A stretch of 64,000 bases of DNA from JAXHUM01 sp034189325 (GCA_034189325.1 JAXHUM010000077.1:1-64000), one strand, 5' to 3'. Counted from the stretch's first letter, positions 8,380 to 17,736 are shown. Translations and numbers: made by a program. Notes: generated by a model from the sequence alone, not told the origin.

Positions 8380-11300
8380 ATGATCTGCCGCGAAGTGTTC
8401 GGGTCGGCCGCAATTAAGGTATTGAAGAAAAGAAACAAAATCATTGCTGTTCTCTTCATCCTTGTTCTTCTTATGCTGGGTTCACTCTTAGGTGCGGTAT
8501 ATTATTATTACTCCCATCCCTCTGCCCTAAAATCAATCATTGAAGGTCGCGTCTCCCAGTTTACAGGGGCCACCTTCACCATTGACTCCCTTTCCTATTC
8601 TCTCGACCCTCTGAGTGTGAAAATAGAGGGAGTGGTCTGTGAGCGTGATGAGGGTCCCGACGGTTTTCGTCTTCAAGTCCCGGAGTTGGAAGTTGAAATG
8701 AGTCTGGAAGGGAGGTTTGGAGACAAGGATTTGGTGTTGAAGAGGGTCCATATAAATCGACCATCCTTTCGAATCTCAGACCCCATGAACCTGCCCCAGC
8801 TTCGAGAGGGCAGGGGGGGAACCTCACTCCTCAGTCATATTCTGAAGTGGTTCGCCGGTATAGTCCTTTTCAGGGATGTCCATTTTCAAACCATAGAGCT
8901 CATAGATGGAGAGATATCCGCTTTTTTAGGAGATGGATTAGTCCAGGTAGAAAAGATGCAGGCCTCAGTCGATCACAAACATCGAGTAGATATCTCTTGC
9001 GCCGCCAAGGCCGGGTGGCCGCTCCATCATATCGATGTGGGTTCTTCTGATCTGCGTATAACAGCGGAACTCGGGATATCTCCTGTTGGTCCCGACACGA
9101 CCTGTCGGTTAACTGCTGGGGACCTGAGGTTTCAATGCCCTGCCGGGGATCTCAGGAATATGGATTTGTCCGCCCGTCTCTCCTATAAGAGCGCTAGTCG
9201 GAGTCTTTTCTTTCGACCCCTAGAGCTCTCCGTTGAAGAGATATATATTAAGGAGGAGGCCAGTCAGGGTCCCATAAAATTGAACGGCCGCCTGAGAGGC
9301 GAAGGCTCCTTCGGGCTTTCGAATGGAGGGTTGGACGTCGAGTCACTCTCCTTTACGCTCAAGGATTTGATCGAACTGAAAGGGGCACTGACCGCCGGAT
9401 TGGGTGCTCAAACCACCTTCAAACTCAAGGATCTGAAAGGGTATATCCTTCCTGAAAGGGTATTGGCTTTGATCCCTTTAGCTTTCAAGGAGCCCATGCC
9501 GGCCCTGACCCTTTCCGGCCGAGTGGGTGTCTCAGGTCACGTGGGCGGCCGTAGAGAGGATGGAAGTTGGCTCTGGGATTGTGATCTTGACACGGCTCTC
9601 ACAGAGAACCGGCTCTCCTATGTGAGTGATTGGTTTTCTGTAACCAGCCTCCTGACCGGTGGGCTCAAGGCAGTGGGTGAATTCCCAGATATAGTCATTC
9701 ACTCTACCATAGAGGGGCATAAAAGCCGCTTTTCTGCAAAAACCGTTGACCTGGATCCCTTTTCCTACACGATCTCTCTTATGGGCAAGTACCCCTCATT
9801 TGCCGTTAACAACCTATTTATCGATATCCCTCGTGTCTCAACTCAGATCAACAAAAAAAACATGCATTTCGAACATATCCGAGTTGATATCCCAAGAGGG
9901 AGCCTCGAGATGGATAAGCGGGCGATTCTCCTGCCGAAGATTGATATTGGATCTCCTCACTTTCGTAATATCCATTTGTCTTTTATAATGGAAGGCAAAG
10001 ATATGAATATAGGGCTTCAGGGGACCGGAACAGGGCTTTTCGATTCAGCCCATACCCTAAACCTGCTCCCCTCGGGGTGGCGAATGAGCGGGATTGATTC
10101 CATTCGTATGGATGCCTCTTTAAAAGAAAAAAGGGACCTCTCCTTTGCCGCCACATTGGAACTGAGAAAACTCGGCTTTGAAGATCAGGACTCGGTCTTT
10201 ATAGGCGAGAATATCTCCCTTGATGCGGATATCCTGGGACAAGCAGATCTTGAAGACTCTTGGATTAGGGCAAAGGCGTCCATCAAATCGGATGGTGGGG
10301 AGATCCTGCTGGATCGGTTTTATCAGGATCTGAAACAGCATACCCTCCACTTATCTTGTGAAGGAGATTATTCTATCCGCCCGAGAGCCTTGAGACTGTC
10401 CGATTTCAGCATTGGATTCAAAGATATTGGGGAGATCGATGTCACCGGGACTGTCGTGGAGAAGAGGGACAAGCGAAAAGTTGATCTTTCCCTCAGTTTT
10501 CCGAGGGTCCCAATAGCTCCATTGTTTCGACATTTTCTGGTAGAGCCTTTTGGGAGCGATATCCCTCTCTTTTCCGATCTACAGGTAAAGGGAACGATCT
10601 CCGCTGAAATGAGATTGACCTCTGATGGCAAGATCTGGGAGGCAAAGGGGCCTCTGTCATGGATTGATGGGAGTATCGCGTCGGGCGAAGGGGCCCCCTT
10701 CTTCAATGGAATAGATCTGGAACTCCCTATCTGGTATATGTCCGAACAGGGGCACGCAAAGCGCAATGGTCTGCGTGGAGAATTGTCTGTCCAGGTAGTC
10801 AATCTCCCCTTTCTGCCGAAGCAATCCTTGTCACTTGGGCTTGACGTCGGCCCAAACGCGTTAAGTGTCGGGGCGCCCACTTTCTTGAGGGTCCCTGGTG
10901 GAAAACTCAGGATCGGGCCTCTGAAGGGAGATGACCTGTTCGGTCCTCAGCGGTCGATCGAGACCGGTCTCACTATCGATTCAATCGATCTGAACCCACT
11001 CTTGGCCAAACTCTGGTCAAAAGAGACCCCGGGACGGATCCGAGGAAAATTGGAGCCGATTCTCTACAAGGCAAACGACCTGAAAACCCACGGCCATGTT
11101 AAGGCGGAGGTATTCGGAGGCACCATCACTATCTCCGACATCAATCTGTTAGGGATACTGACATCCGCTCCCGTCATCAAAGCCAATGCGTTTTGGAGAG
11201 ATATAGCCCTGGCTGAACTGACCTCTGATACCCCCTTTGGCAGGATTGAAGGGATATTGGAGGGATATGCCAAGAACCTGGAGTTCGCCTATGGCGAACC

Positions 11301-11682
11301 GCAGAGGTTTGATCTATTATTGCAAACAATCAAAAGAAGTGGGGTCCCTCAAAAGGTGAGTGTCAAGGCGGTCGACAACATAGCGCTCATCGGAGGAGGA
11401 CAGAGTCCCTTTGTGGGCCTTGCCGGGAAGTTGGCCGCCCTCTTCAAGGAGTTTCCCTATGAGAAGATCGGAGTCCATGCCTATCTGGAAAACGACGCAT
11501 TTGAGATACATGGCACGGTTGTGGAGAACGGCCGGGAATACCTGGTGAAAAGGAGTGGATTTTCAGGGATAAATGTAGTAAATCAAAATCCTGGTGTCCG
11601 TATTGGTTTCAAGGAGATGATCAAGAGGGTGAAACAGGTGACTGCGGGGACGGGAAAACCAACAGTTGGTAACCCTCCATAA
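8380..11682 (+). CDS. YdbH/AsmA-like intermembrane phospholipid-transport protein
   Basis: 1100 residues. An N-terminal membrane anchor (about 20-45, IIAVLFILVLLMLGSLLGAVYYYY) is followed by a very long, beta-rich periplasmic region in which short strands recur with motifs such as FTIDSLSYSLDPLSVKIEG, typical of the AsmA/TamB/YdbH bridge proteins. The end (GVPQKVSVKAVDNIALIGGG through EYLVKR.GFSGINVVNQNPG) matches what I recall of the YdbH/DUF748 C-terminus. In Escherichia coli YdbH carries phospholipids between inner and outer membranes with lipoprotein YnbE and periplasmic YdbL. Here a YdbL-like gene follows 157 bp downstream and supports this. The start is uncertain: the ATG at 8380 has a poor ribosome site and a TTG at 8422 lies just ahead of the anchor. 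Confidence 0.82.
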   Translation: MICREVFGSAAIKVLKKRNKIIAVLFILVLLMLGSLLGAVYYYYSHPSALKSIIEGRVSQFTGATFTIDSLSYSLDPLSVKIEGVVCERDEGPDGFRLQVPELEVEMSLEGRFGDKDLVLKRVHINRPSFRISDPMNLPQLREGRGGTSLLSHILKWFAGIVLFRDVHFQTIELIDGEISAFLGDGLVQVEKMQASVDHKHRVDISCAAKAGWPLHHIDVGSSDLRITAELGISPVGPDTTCRLTAGDLRFQCPAGDLRNMDLSARLSYKSASRSLFFRPLELSVEEIYIKEEASQGPIKLNGRLRGEGSFGLSNGGLDVESLSFTLKDLIELKGALTAGLGAQTTFKLKDLKGYILPERVLALIPLAFKEPMPALTLSGRVGVSGHVGGRREDGSWLWDCDLDTALTENRLSYVSDWFSVTSLLTGGLKAVGEFPDIVIHSTIEGHKSRFSAKTVDLDPFSYTISLMGKYPSFAVNNLFIDIPRVSTQINKKNMHFEHIRVDIPRGSLEMDKRAILLPKIDIGSPHFRNIHLSFIMEGKDMNIGLQGTGTGLFDSAHTLNLLPSGWRMSGIDSIRMDASLKEKRDLSFAATLELRKLGFEDQDSVFIGENISLDADILGQADLEDSWIRAKASIKSDGGEILLDRFYQDLKQHTLHLSCEGDYSIRPRALRLSDFSIGFKDIGEIDVTGTVVEKRDKRKVDLSLSFPRVPIAPLFRHFLVEPFGSDIPLFSDLQVKGTISAEMRLTSDGKIWEAKGPLSWIDGSIASGEGAPFFNGIDLELPIWYMSEQGHAKRNGLRGELSVQVVNLPFLPKQSLSLGLDVGPNALSVGAPTFLRVPGGKLRIGPLKGDDLFGPQRSIETGLTIDSIDLNPLLAKLWSKETPGRIRGKLEPILYKANDLKTHGHVKAEVFGGTITISDINLLGILTSAPVIKANAFWRDIALAELTSDTPFGRIEGILEGYAKNLEFAYGEPQRFDLLLQTIKRSGVPQKVSVKAVDNIALIGGGQSPFVGLAGKLAALFKEFPYEKIGVHAYLENDAFEIHGTVVENGREYLVKRSGFSGINVVNQNPGVRIGFKEMIKRVKQVTAGTGKPTVGNPP

Positions 11683-11839
11683 AGGGTTTTTCGATCTGCA
11701 CCCTTGACGCTCTACAGATAAAGTTTAGCGCAGCGCATGGACACCTTAGAGGGGTCAGACGTTTTACTCCCCCCAAAAATACCCTAACCATTGATGCTTC
11801 ACGGTTAACGAAAATATGAATAACTCTTAGGAGGTCACA

Positions 11840-12388
11840 ATGAAACATGGTCTTACAAGGGCGTGGATGTTTGTCCTGTTTCCCTTGATGTTTGTCATTG
11901 CCTGTGTCACGGTTAACATCTATTTTCCTGCTGAGAAAGTGGAATCTGTTGCCGAAGAGATCGTCGATGAAATCCGGGGCAATAGCCAAGAAGAGAGGGA
12001 GAATCCTCAGAAAAATGATGAAACCTCTCTTTTTAGAAAGACCCTGTGGGCCTTATCAGTATCCCCGGCATGGGCCGATGAGGTAACAGAGGCTTCGAAC
12101 CCGGTGATAAGGGCGCTCAAGAAAAAAATGAAGGCCCGGTATATCAAAATGAAACCCTATTATAAGATGAGCGCGCTCAAAGAAAATGATAACGGTTATG
12201 TTTCTTTGGAAAATATTCAGGGTCTGGGGCTCAAAGAGAAGAGGATGTTGAAGACACTGGTCCACGGTGAAAACAAGGACAGAAAAAACCTCTATACTGA
12301 GGTTGCCAAGGCCCTGAAGATTCAACCTGGTGAGATAGATAAGATCGCCAAGGTGTTTGCTGAAAAATGGCAGAAGCCTGTCAGGTAG
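11840..12388 (+). CDS. DUF1318 (YdbL-like) lipoprotein
   Basis: 182 residues from the ATG at 11840 behind TTAGGAGGTCACA. An N-terminal signal with lipobox LMFVIAC places the lipidated Cys at residue 22. The next residue is Val rather than Asp, so outer-membrane sorting is expected. Immediately after the Cys comes VTVNIYFPAEKVE, the DUF1318 signature, then a charged linker and a helical region (NPVIRALKKKMKARYIKMKPYYKMSALKENDNGYVSL) ending in a second helical module (KNLYTEVAKALKIQPGEIDKIAKVFAEKW). In E. coli YdbL is a soluble periplasmic partner of YdbH and YnbE; this version is membrane-anchored and no separate ynbE-like gene lies in the gap. It is probably co-transcribed with the YdbH-like gene. 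Confidence 0.85.
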   Translation: MKHGLTRAWMFVLFPLMFVIACVTVNIYFPAEKVESVAEEIVDEIRGNSQEERENPQKNDETSLFRKTLWALSVSPAWADEVTEASNPVIRALKKKMKARYIKMKPYYKMSALKENDNGYVSLENIQGLGLKEKRMLKTLVHGENKDRKNLYTEVAKALKIQPGEIDKIAKVFAEKWQKPVR

Positions 12389-12476
12389 GGGGACATTGAA
12401 CCTTGAGCGCTTAAAAATAGATAGGCAAGAGACAGTCGGTCAAGAACGGGAAAAGGCCATGGCAAAAGATATGCTT

Positions 12477-12621
12477 CGAGACCTTTGCAAAAAGCCCCCC
12501 TTTTGCCCAATTGCTGTGTCAGGTTCACATTCTAATCCTCGAAATATTCGATATATTCCTCCGGTTAAAATTTTCGCCTTCCTTGCACTTGAACAATATT
12601 GAGCATTTTTCAAAGGTCTCG
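12477..12621 (-). repeat. 145-bp inverted-repeat element, copy A
   Basis: Terminal arms CGAGACCTTTG (12477-12487) and CAAAGGTCTCG (12611-12621) are perfect complements, and complementarity continues inwards (AAAAAGC against GCATTTTT). The minus strand shares a core with a second element at 18993-19137, including AAGGAAGGCGAAAATTTTAA and TATTTCGAGGATTA. Both copies are 145 bp. CTT flanks the element on both sides, which could be a 3-bp target duplication. No transposase is encoded. It may be a MITE or a structured RNA element. Confidence 0.75.
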
Positions 12622-12953
12622 CTTCATAAGCGGACTCTTCTAAAATGGGTGCGATTAAGGTGGCCCTTTTGCACTTTAGGTCCATGACGGTTCAACTTTG
12701 ACGGTTTATTTTGTCCAGGATCTTCCAATATTCTGAGCCTTCTCCCTTTTTAGCCTTTCCTGGGCTTTTCATCCTTCCTTTTTTTCGTTTTTTTGGCACC
12801 TGCTAAGACACTATATGCAAAGAGACAGACAACCATATGTTGGGTCATCTATTTCTTGTATTTCAATATCAAGTGGTCCCACATCATATCGGCCGTTTAG
12901 CATCAAGGTCACTTTTATTTCACGACACCCAAACCGTCAATCCTGTGATTTCA

Positions 12954-12968
12954 TGGCATAGAGATTGC
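12954..12968 (+). promoter_or_regulatory. Sigma-54-type -24/-12 promoter upstream of the FlrA-like gene
   Basis: TGGCATAGAGATTGC has the GG and GC elements exactly 10 nt apart and both boxes match consensus. The next gene starts 244 bp downstream, which would leave a leader of about 230 nt. The distance lowers confidence that it serves this gene. Confidence 0.55.
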
Positions 12969-13211
12969 TGATGATCCTGGATGTTAGGGTTGTAGTCGCC
13001 TACCTTTCACGGTCTAATGACTCTGTGGCCTGGTTTAGCTATCACAACCGATTTGTTATTCAAAGAGCCGAAAAAACTCTATCTGAGTTACATAAATGGA
13101 GTCTGCATATCGAGTCGACAGTCTCCCGCATTTGTTGCACTGCCTGATTCTTTCGGGCATATCTTAGGTCTTGTTCTTTGGCGGCTCATTCTATTTTGAG
13201 GAGGAACAGCA

Positions 13212-14288
13212 TTGCAGCGAAAATCGACTTCCGGTACTCCTGATACCAAGAAATCATCTGTGTTTGACGAAAATCTTTCTCTCGCTAATAAATCTGGGAA
13301 CCCGGAAAAGCCGACTAACATAATCGGTCAGAGCAGCAAAATGCAGGAGGTCTTTAATATATTTGAAAAGATCGCTGATACCGACAGCACTGTCTTAATA
13401 TACGGAGAAAGCGGTACCGGCAAAGGCCTCTTGGCAAAAGAGATTCACAAGAATTCAGGCCGAAGGAACAATCCCTTTATTTCGATAAATTGTGGGGCGA
13501 TTCCTGATAATCTTCTGGAAAGCGAGTTGTTTGGACATGTTCGGGGGGCCTTTACAGGGGCGACTTCCCAAAAACCTGGGAAATTTGAGCTGGCGAATGG
13601 GGGGACTATCTTTCTAGATGAAATTGGTGATATGAGTCTGCAGCTTCAGGTAAAACTACTCAGGGTACTGGAAGACAAAGAATTTGAGCGAGTGGGAGGA
13701 TGCAAGACCACCAAGGTCGATGTGAGAATTATCGCGGCGACTCACCAGGACCTGGAAAAGGGCATAGAAAATGGAACCTTCAGGGAAGACCTGTTCTATC
13801 GTTTAGACGTCATACCGATAACTCTTCCACAACTGAGAGAACGTAAATCGGATATTCCTCTCCTTATTTCTCATTTCCTCAAGCAGCACAACAAGAGAGA
13901 AAATAGAGAAGTTGAAGGGATTTCCCAGGAAGCAATGGAGATATTCATGGAGTATTCCTGGCCGGGTAATATCAGAGAACTGAGGAACATTATTGAAAGA
14001 CTGGTGGTCCTGAAGGGAAAGGGAGACATAGTGCCTCAGGATCTTCCATACAAAATGAGTAGCACGCGACGAAGCCCGGTCACTCAATCAAAGGTGGTAA
14101 TATCACCCGATGGGATATCCCTTAACAATGCCGTGAGCGAGTTTGAAAAGGCCCTTATTCTCGAGTCCTTGGAGAAGACAAAATGGGTCAAGAATAAGGC
14201 GGCCAAACTTCTTCAACTCAACAGGACGACTCTCGTAGAAAAGATCAAGCGACATGATTTGCATCAAGTAGAAGGATGTTCCATGTAA
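13212..14288 (+). CDS. FleQ/FlrA-like sigma-54-dependent flagellar activator lacking the N-terminal domain
   Basis: 358 residues from a TTG at 13212 behind GAGGAGG. Only about 35 low-complexity residues precede the AAA+ domain, so the receiver-like FleQ domain usual in FleQ/FlrA (about 470-490 residues) is missing. The AAA+ core is intact: Walker A GESGTGKG (65-72), GAFTGA (112-117), IFLDEIGD. The C-terminal Fis helix-turn-helix ends in LNRTTLVEKIKRHDL, which closely resembles the FleQ/FlrA ending. It lies upstream of the FlrB/FlrC-like pair and the flagellar operons, the position of flrA in Vibrio. It would be the class I master activator that turns on the kinase/regulator operon. Without an N-terminal control domain its activity may be set by level or by a partner such as FlhG. 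Confidence 0.88.
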   Translation: MQRKSTSGTPDTKKSSVFDENLSLANKSGNPEKPTNIIGQSSKMQEVFNIFEKIADTDSTVLIYGESGTGKGLLAKEIHKNSGRRNNPFISINCGAIPDNLLESELFGHVRGAFTGATSQKPGKFELANGGTIFLDEIGDMSLQLQVKLLRVLEDKEFERVGGCKTTKVDVRIIAATHQDLEKGIENGTFREDLFYRLDVIPITLPQLRERKSDIPLLISHFLKQHNKRENREVEGISQEAMEIFMEYSWPGNIRELRNIIERLVVLKGKGDIVPQDLPYKMSSTRRSPVTQSKVVISPDGISLNNAVSEFEKALILESLEKTKWVKNKAAKLLQLNRTTLVEKIKRHDLHQVEGCSM

Positions 14289-14668
14289 ACAATGGCATCA
14301 CGGTTTGTCAAAAAGTCCTTGTCTTCTCCTTGCATTCATTCCCTTTACCCACAATTTTCCTCACCCCGATTTTATCATTGATCCGGCGAATGAAAAGGAT
14401 CCCATCCATACCGTCAAAGAACCAACAGTTGACATCCGAAATTTGACATTATTGAGGACCACATCCTCTTAAAGGGACAAAGAGGACTTAGAAACAATGA
14501 CCTATTTCAAAGCCTGACGCGCCTTTTCCTGTCTCTTTCAATCTTTAGAATCGTGGCATAATTCTTGCCCTATTCTCTCACCACTGACGAATCGTGCATC
14601 CTATTTGACTTTAAACGGAGACTCCCCTGGACGAGACTTTCGAGAGGTACGGGAGAGCCCAGCTTCTG
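14289..14668 (+). other. Regulatory gap between the FlrA-like and FlrB-like genes
   Basis: No gene. It holds a sigma-54 promoter at 14554-14568 and, about 90 bp upstream, a GAGGA-N5-TCCTC inverted repeat (14454-14468) with a further GAGGAC half-site at 14482. That is a plausible enhancer position for the activator encoded just upstream, though the site itself is not recognised. Confidence 0.5.
14554..14568 (+). promoter_or_regulatory. Sigma-54 promoter of the FlrB/FlrC-like operon
   Basis: TGGCATAATTCTTGC matches the -24/-12 consensus with GG and GC 10 nt apart. The likely start codon of the kinase gene is 128 bp downstream. It fits the FlrA-to-flrBC step of polar flagellar cascades. Confidence 0.8.
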
Positions 14669-14695
14669 TTGTGTGATGGGAGATATGAGAAGGGT

Positions 14696-15976
14696 ATGTG
14701 TCTTGAAGATAATAAACATCTGATTCCTGAGATCGATAGTGAAATCGATGGGGTCAGCCTATTAAAGAAGGCCATTGAATCATTCAACGGAGCAGCCGCG
14801 AGCTTTGAGAACCACTATAGGCATCTGGAGCAAAGGATAAAAAAGCTCGATATTGAATTGAAGCGGAAAAACGAGGAACTGGAAACAAACCTGATAGAGA
14901 AAGAGGAGATGAAGGACCATTTGAACAATGTTCTCGAAAGCCTTGCTTCCGGTGTCATTGTCGTTGATTTAAAAGGCGATATCATCACATTCAGCCGGCC
15001 GGCCGGGGACATCACAGGCCTTATTCCCGAGGAGGTGAGAGGGAAGGCATATGATAAAGTCTTTGGCGTCTCTTTTTTCCAGGAACTCTGTTTGGATTTT
15101 GAATCGATTAATAATATCAATGAAACTGCGGAATTTGAGACGGAAATAGTGTGCAAGGAAAAGGCTCCCGCCAAGATCAATCTCTCTGTCTCACCTTTGA
15201 CAAATCCGGAAGGAAAGAAAGTCGGAATAGTCCTGAACCTTCAGGATATCAGTCATATGAAAAGATTGGAGGAACAAGCCAGTCGCACCGACCGTCTGTC
15301 GGCTATGGGAGAAATGGCTATCAGGATTGCCCATGATATCCGAAACCCCTTGGGAAGCATTGAGCTGGTGACGAGCATACTGAGGAAGGAACTGATGGGC
15401 GTTGAGGAACTGGAAGATCTTGCGACGCACATTTCATCCGGGGTCAAGAGTATCAACAGTATAGTATCCAATCTCTTGCTGTTCATTAAACCGGAACAAA
15501 AGGCAGAGTTGAAGACCATAAATATCCATGAACCCCTGGATGATTCCCTTTTCTTTTCCTGTCATCGGTTTCATTCGGAAGACAGTATTGAAGTCATCAC
15601 GGACTACGATCCCGGACCCCTATTGATAAATGGAGATCTTGAACTCCTGAAGCAGGTCTATCTCAATTTGATCCTGAACTCCATTCAAGCGATGCCGGAC
15701 GGCGGGAGGCTAACGATTACTACGAGAAAAGCAATGGATCGCCAGGGACGCTTAAATCTTGCGGAGATCACATTTGCAGATACCGGAACTGGAATATCCA
15801 AAAAGGATATGACAAAGATTTTTGATCCCTTCTTCACCACAAAAAAAAGGGGTACTGGGTTGGGATTGGCCATTGTGCACAATATTGTGAAACTCCATAA
15901 GGGATTTTTTGACGTCAAAAGTTCAGAGGGCGGAGGTACTACGTGCACCATATGCGTCCCATTGAAGGATGAGTGA
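14696..15976 (+). CDS. PAS-domain sensor histidine kinase, FlrB/FleS-like
   Basis: 426 residues from the ATG at 14696; a TTG at 14669 could add nine. A coiled-coil N-terminus (LEQRIKKLDIELKRKNEEL) leads to a PAS domain (VLESLASGVIVVDLKGDIITF through the following 100 residues), a HisKA domain with His213 in MAIRIAHDIRNPLGSIE, and an ATPase domain (LNLILNSIQAMPDGG, DTGTGI, GTGLGLAIVHNIV). There is no membrane segment, as in FlrB/FleS, which are soluble kinases sensing assembly of the early flagellar structure. The next gene, 59 bp downstream, is its NtrC-type regulator. Together they should activate the hook and basal-body operons with sigma-54. Confidence 0.9.
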   Translation: MCLEDNKHLIPEIDSEIDGVSLLKKAIESFNGAAASFENHYRHLEQRIKKLDIELKRKNEELETNLIEKEEMKDHLNNVLESLASGVIVVDLKGDIITFSRPAGDITGLIPEEVRGKAYDKVFGVSFFQELCLDFESINNINETAEFETEIVCKEKAPAKINLSVSPLTNPEGKKVGIVLNLQDISHMKRLEEQASRTDRLSAMGEMAIRIAHDIRNPLGSIELVTSILRKELMGVEELEDLATHISSGVKSINSIVSNLLLFIKPEQKAELKTINIHEPLDDSLFFSCHRFHSEDSIEVITDYDPGPLLINGDLELLKQVYLNLILNSIQAMPDGGRLTITTRKAMDRQGRLNLAEITFADTGTGISKKDMTKIFDPFFTTKKRGTGLGLAIVHNIVKLHKGFFDVKSSEGGGTTCTICVPLKDE

Positions 15977-16035
15977 ACCCCTGTCAAAAGGCGTCGTAGT
16001 ATCAAAAGGTGGTGTGTTACCCTTAGGGGGCATGC

Positions 16036-17421
16036 ATGGAGAGAGTTCATATGGAAGGACAATCGGTACTGATCGTTGATGATGAGCCTGATATGAGGAT
16101 GGCCCTCAGTCACGCGCTGACCCGTAGCGGATATCACGTCGATACGGCCTCCAGCGGTCTTGAAGGGCTTGAGAAGTTCAAGGAAGACAAACACAACCTT
16201 GTCATAACCGATATGAAAATGCCGGAGATATCAGGCATGGAGGTCCTGGCGGGTGTCAAGAAAATATGTCCCATGGTCCCGGTGATTATGATCACTGCCT
16301 ACGGTACGATAAACAAGGCTGTTGAAGCGATGAAGGAGGGAGCGTCAGATTATATCCTGAAGCCTTTTTCTTCAGGTGCCCTGGAGGAGGCCTTAGAAAA
16401 GGCATGGAAATCTATCAATAGCAACGGGAGATCTGATAAACGCGATCCTGAAACAAGACCAACGGAAAAAAAGATCATAACGCAGGATTCGGAACTTGGA
16501 AGAATCGTGGATCTGGCCGAAAGCATTGCCCCCAGTAATGCCACGGCACTGATCCTGGGTGAGAGTGGTACAGGCAAGGAGTTGTTGGCATTCCATATCC
16601 ATCAGAACAGCGGCCGTAGCGGAGGTGCTTATGTTGCGGTAAACTGTGCCGCCCTTCCCGAAAACTTAGCAGAAAGCGAACTCTTCGGCCACGAAAAGGG
16701 GGCATTTACCGGGGCAGACATCAAAAAACCGGGCAAGTTTGAACTGGCAAACCACGGTACGATCCTCCTCGATGAAATCAGTGAGATGCCCATGAACCTC
16801 CAAGCCAAACTACTGAGGGCGATCCAGGAAAAAGAAATCGACCGAGTGGGAGGCAGCAGGCCTATTCCGATAGATGCCAGAATCATAGCAACTAGCAATA
16901 TAGATCTTAAAGAGGCGGTTCATAAGGGCTCTTTTAGAGAAGACCTGTTTTACAGATTGAACGTGATCCCCCTGACGATGCCCCCTTTGAGGGAAAGGAA
17001 GGGGGACATTCCTCTTCTCACAGAATATTTCCTGAAGAGGTACAGCAGAGCCAATCACAAGAATATGACAAAGATAGCTGAAGAAACCGTCACTCTTCTA
17101 ATGAAGTACGATTGGAAGGGAAATGTGAGGGAGCTTGAGAACACCATTGAAAGGGCGGCGATCTTGGGCCAAGGGGACACCCTTCTACCGAAACACCTGT
17201 TCTTGGAAAAACCGGAACAGGAAGACAGAGGGCAGATTCCTTTTGGTGTGGGCCTCTCCGTGAAGGAAATGGAGAGGGAATTGATTGTTCAGACCATAAA
17301 AGAGGTCAAAGGCAATCGGACTCACGCCGCCAAAATCTTGGGCATCAGCATACGGACCCTGCGAAACAGGTTAAGGGAATACAGAGAGGATCCACCCGAA
17401 AGTGGGTTTTTAGCTGTTTAA
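16036..17421 (+). CDS. NtrC-type response regulator, FlrC/FleR-like
   Basis: 461 residues; the start is the ATG at 16036 (AGGGGG ahead) or the ATG at 16051 (GGAGAG ahead). The receiver has Asp15-Asp16, phosphoacceptor Asp59 (VITDMKMP), Thr87 and Lys109. The AAA+ domain has GESGTGKE (175-182) and GAFTGA (222-227), then TILLDEIS. A Fis-type helix-turn-helix ends the protein (GNRTHAAKILGISIRTLRNRL). All residues for phosphorylation and sigma-54 contact are present. It is paired with the upstream kinase and followed by the flagellar operons, three of which have sigma-54 promoters. It is therefore the likely class III activator. Confidence 0.92.
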   Translation: MERVHMEGQSVLIVDDEPDMRMALSHALTRSGYHVDTASSGLEGLEKFKEDKHNLVITDMKMPEISGMEVLAGVKKICPMVPVIMITAYGTINKAVEAMKEGASDYILKPFSSGALEEALEKAWKSINSNGRSDKRDPETRPTEKKIITQDSELGRIVDLAESIAPSNATALILGESGTGKELLAFHIHQNSGRSGGAYVAVNCAALPENLAESELFGHEKGAFTGADIKKPGKFELANHGTILLDEISEMPMNLQAKLLRAIQEKEIDRVGGSRPIPIDARIIATSNIDLKEAVHKGSFREDLFYRLNVIPLTMPPLRERKGDIPLLTEYFLKRYSRANHKNMTKIAEETVTLLMKYDWKGNVRELENTIERAAILGQGDTLLPKHLFLEKPEQEDRGQIPFGVGLSVKEMERELIVQTIKEVKGNRTHAAKILGISIRTLRNRLREYREDPPESGFLAV

Positions 17422-17736
17422 TCGGAACAATCGATCCTCACAAACACTCTTACCCAATGGGGGGGCGGTAGCCCTTACTAGGGCCCCCGGCATTTTTGTC
17501 CCGCTGATCAACCAAGCCTAGGCAAATATTGCCTTTAAAGGGAATCGATAGGCGATCAAGCAATATAAGATGGAGAGATATAATATGAAAACAATTGTCA
17601 GATCAAATGGTTGGAATAAGGAGACTCGATCAACTCTATTGTTGGCACACTCCTTGCCATATCCGTGTCCGGCAGCCCAACCTACTGGGTCTTTTTCATC
17701 TGATCTGAGGTTGTTGAAATGAGAGGAGCTTGAAAC
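17422..17736 (+). other. Gap between the FlrC-like gene and flgB
   Basis: A GC-rich region (about 17459-17495) has nested GGGGGC/GCCCCC and GCCCT/AGGGC pairings followed by GGCATTTTT, a possible terminator of the flrBC operon. The sigma-54 promoter of the flgB operon follows at 17643. No gene seen. Confidence 0.5.
17643..17657 (+). promoter_or_regulatory. Sigma-54 promoter of the flgB operon
   Basis: TGGCACACTCCTTGC matches the -24/-12 consensus with exact GG-N10-GC spacing, 80 bp before the flgB start. Its first nine bases are identical to the promoter before fliL. Confidence 0.88.

Larger units (their letters stand above)
12389..13211. other. 820-bp non-coding region carrying a repeat element and a sigma-54 promoter
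   Basis: It holds a 145-bp inverted-repeat element (12477-12621, listed separately), then about 330 bp of T-rich sequence whose minus strand has several interrupted short frames and could be decayed mobile DNA, and a sigma-54-type promoter at 12954. Open frames of 60-81 codons here lie within or beside the repeat and are not believed to be genes. Confidence 0.5.

Noticed and set aside
8079..8413. Three overlapping small open frames on both strands upstream of the YdbH-like gene
   Set aside because: They exclude one another, lack ribosome sites and show no domain. A decayed gene is possible but cannot be shown.
12440..12685. 81-codon minus-strand frame in the 12.4-kb gap
   Set aside because: It lies mostly within the 145-bp repeat, so it is a by-product of the repeat sequence rather than a gene.
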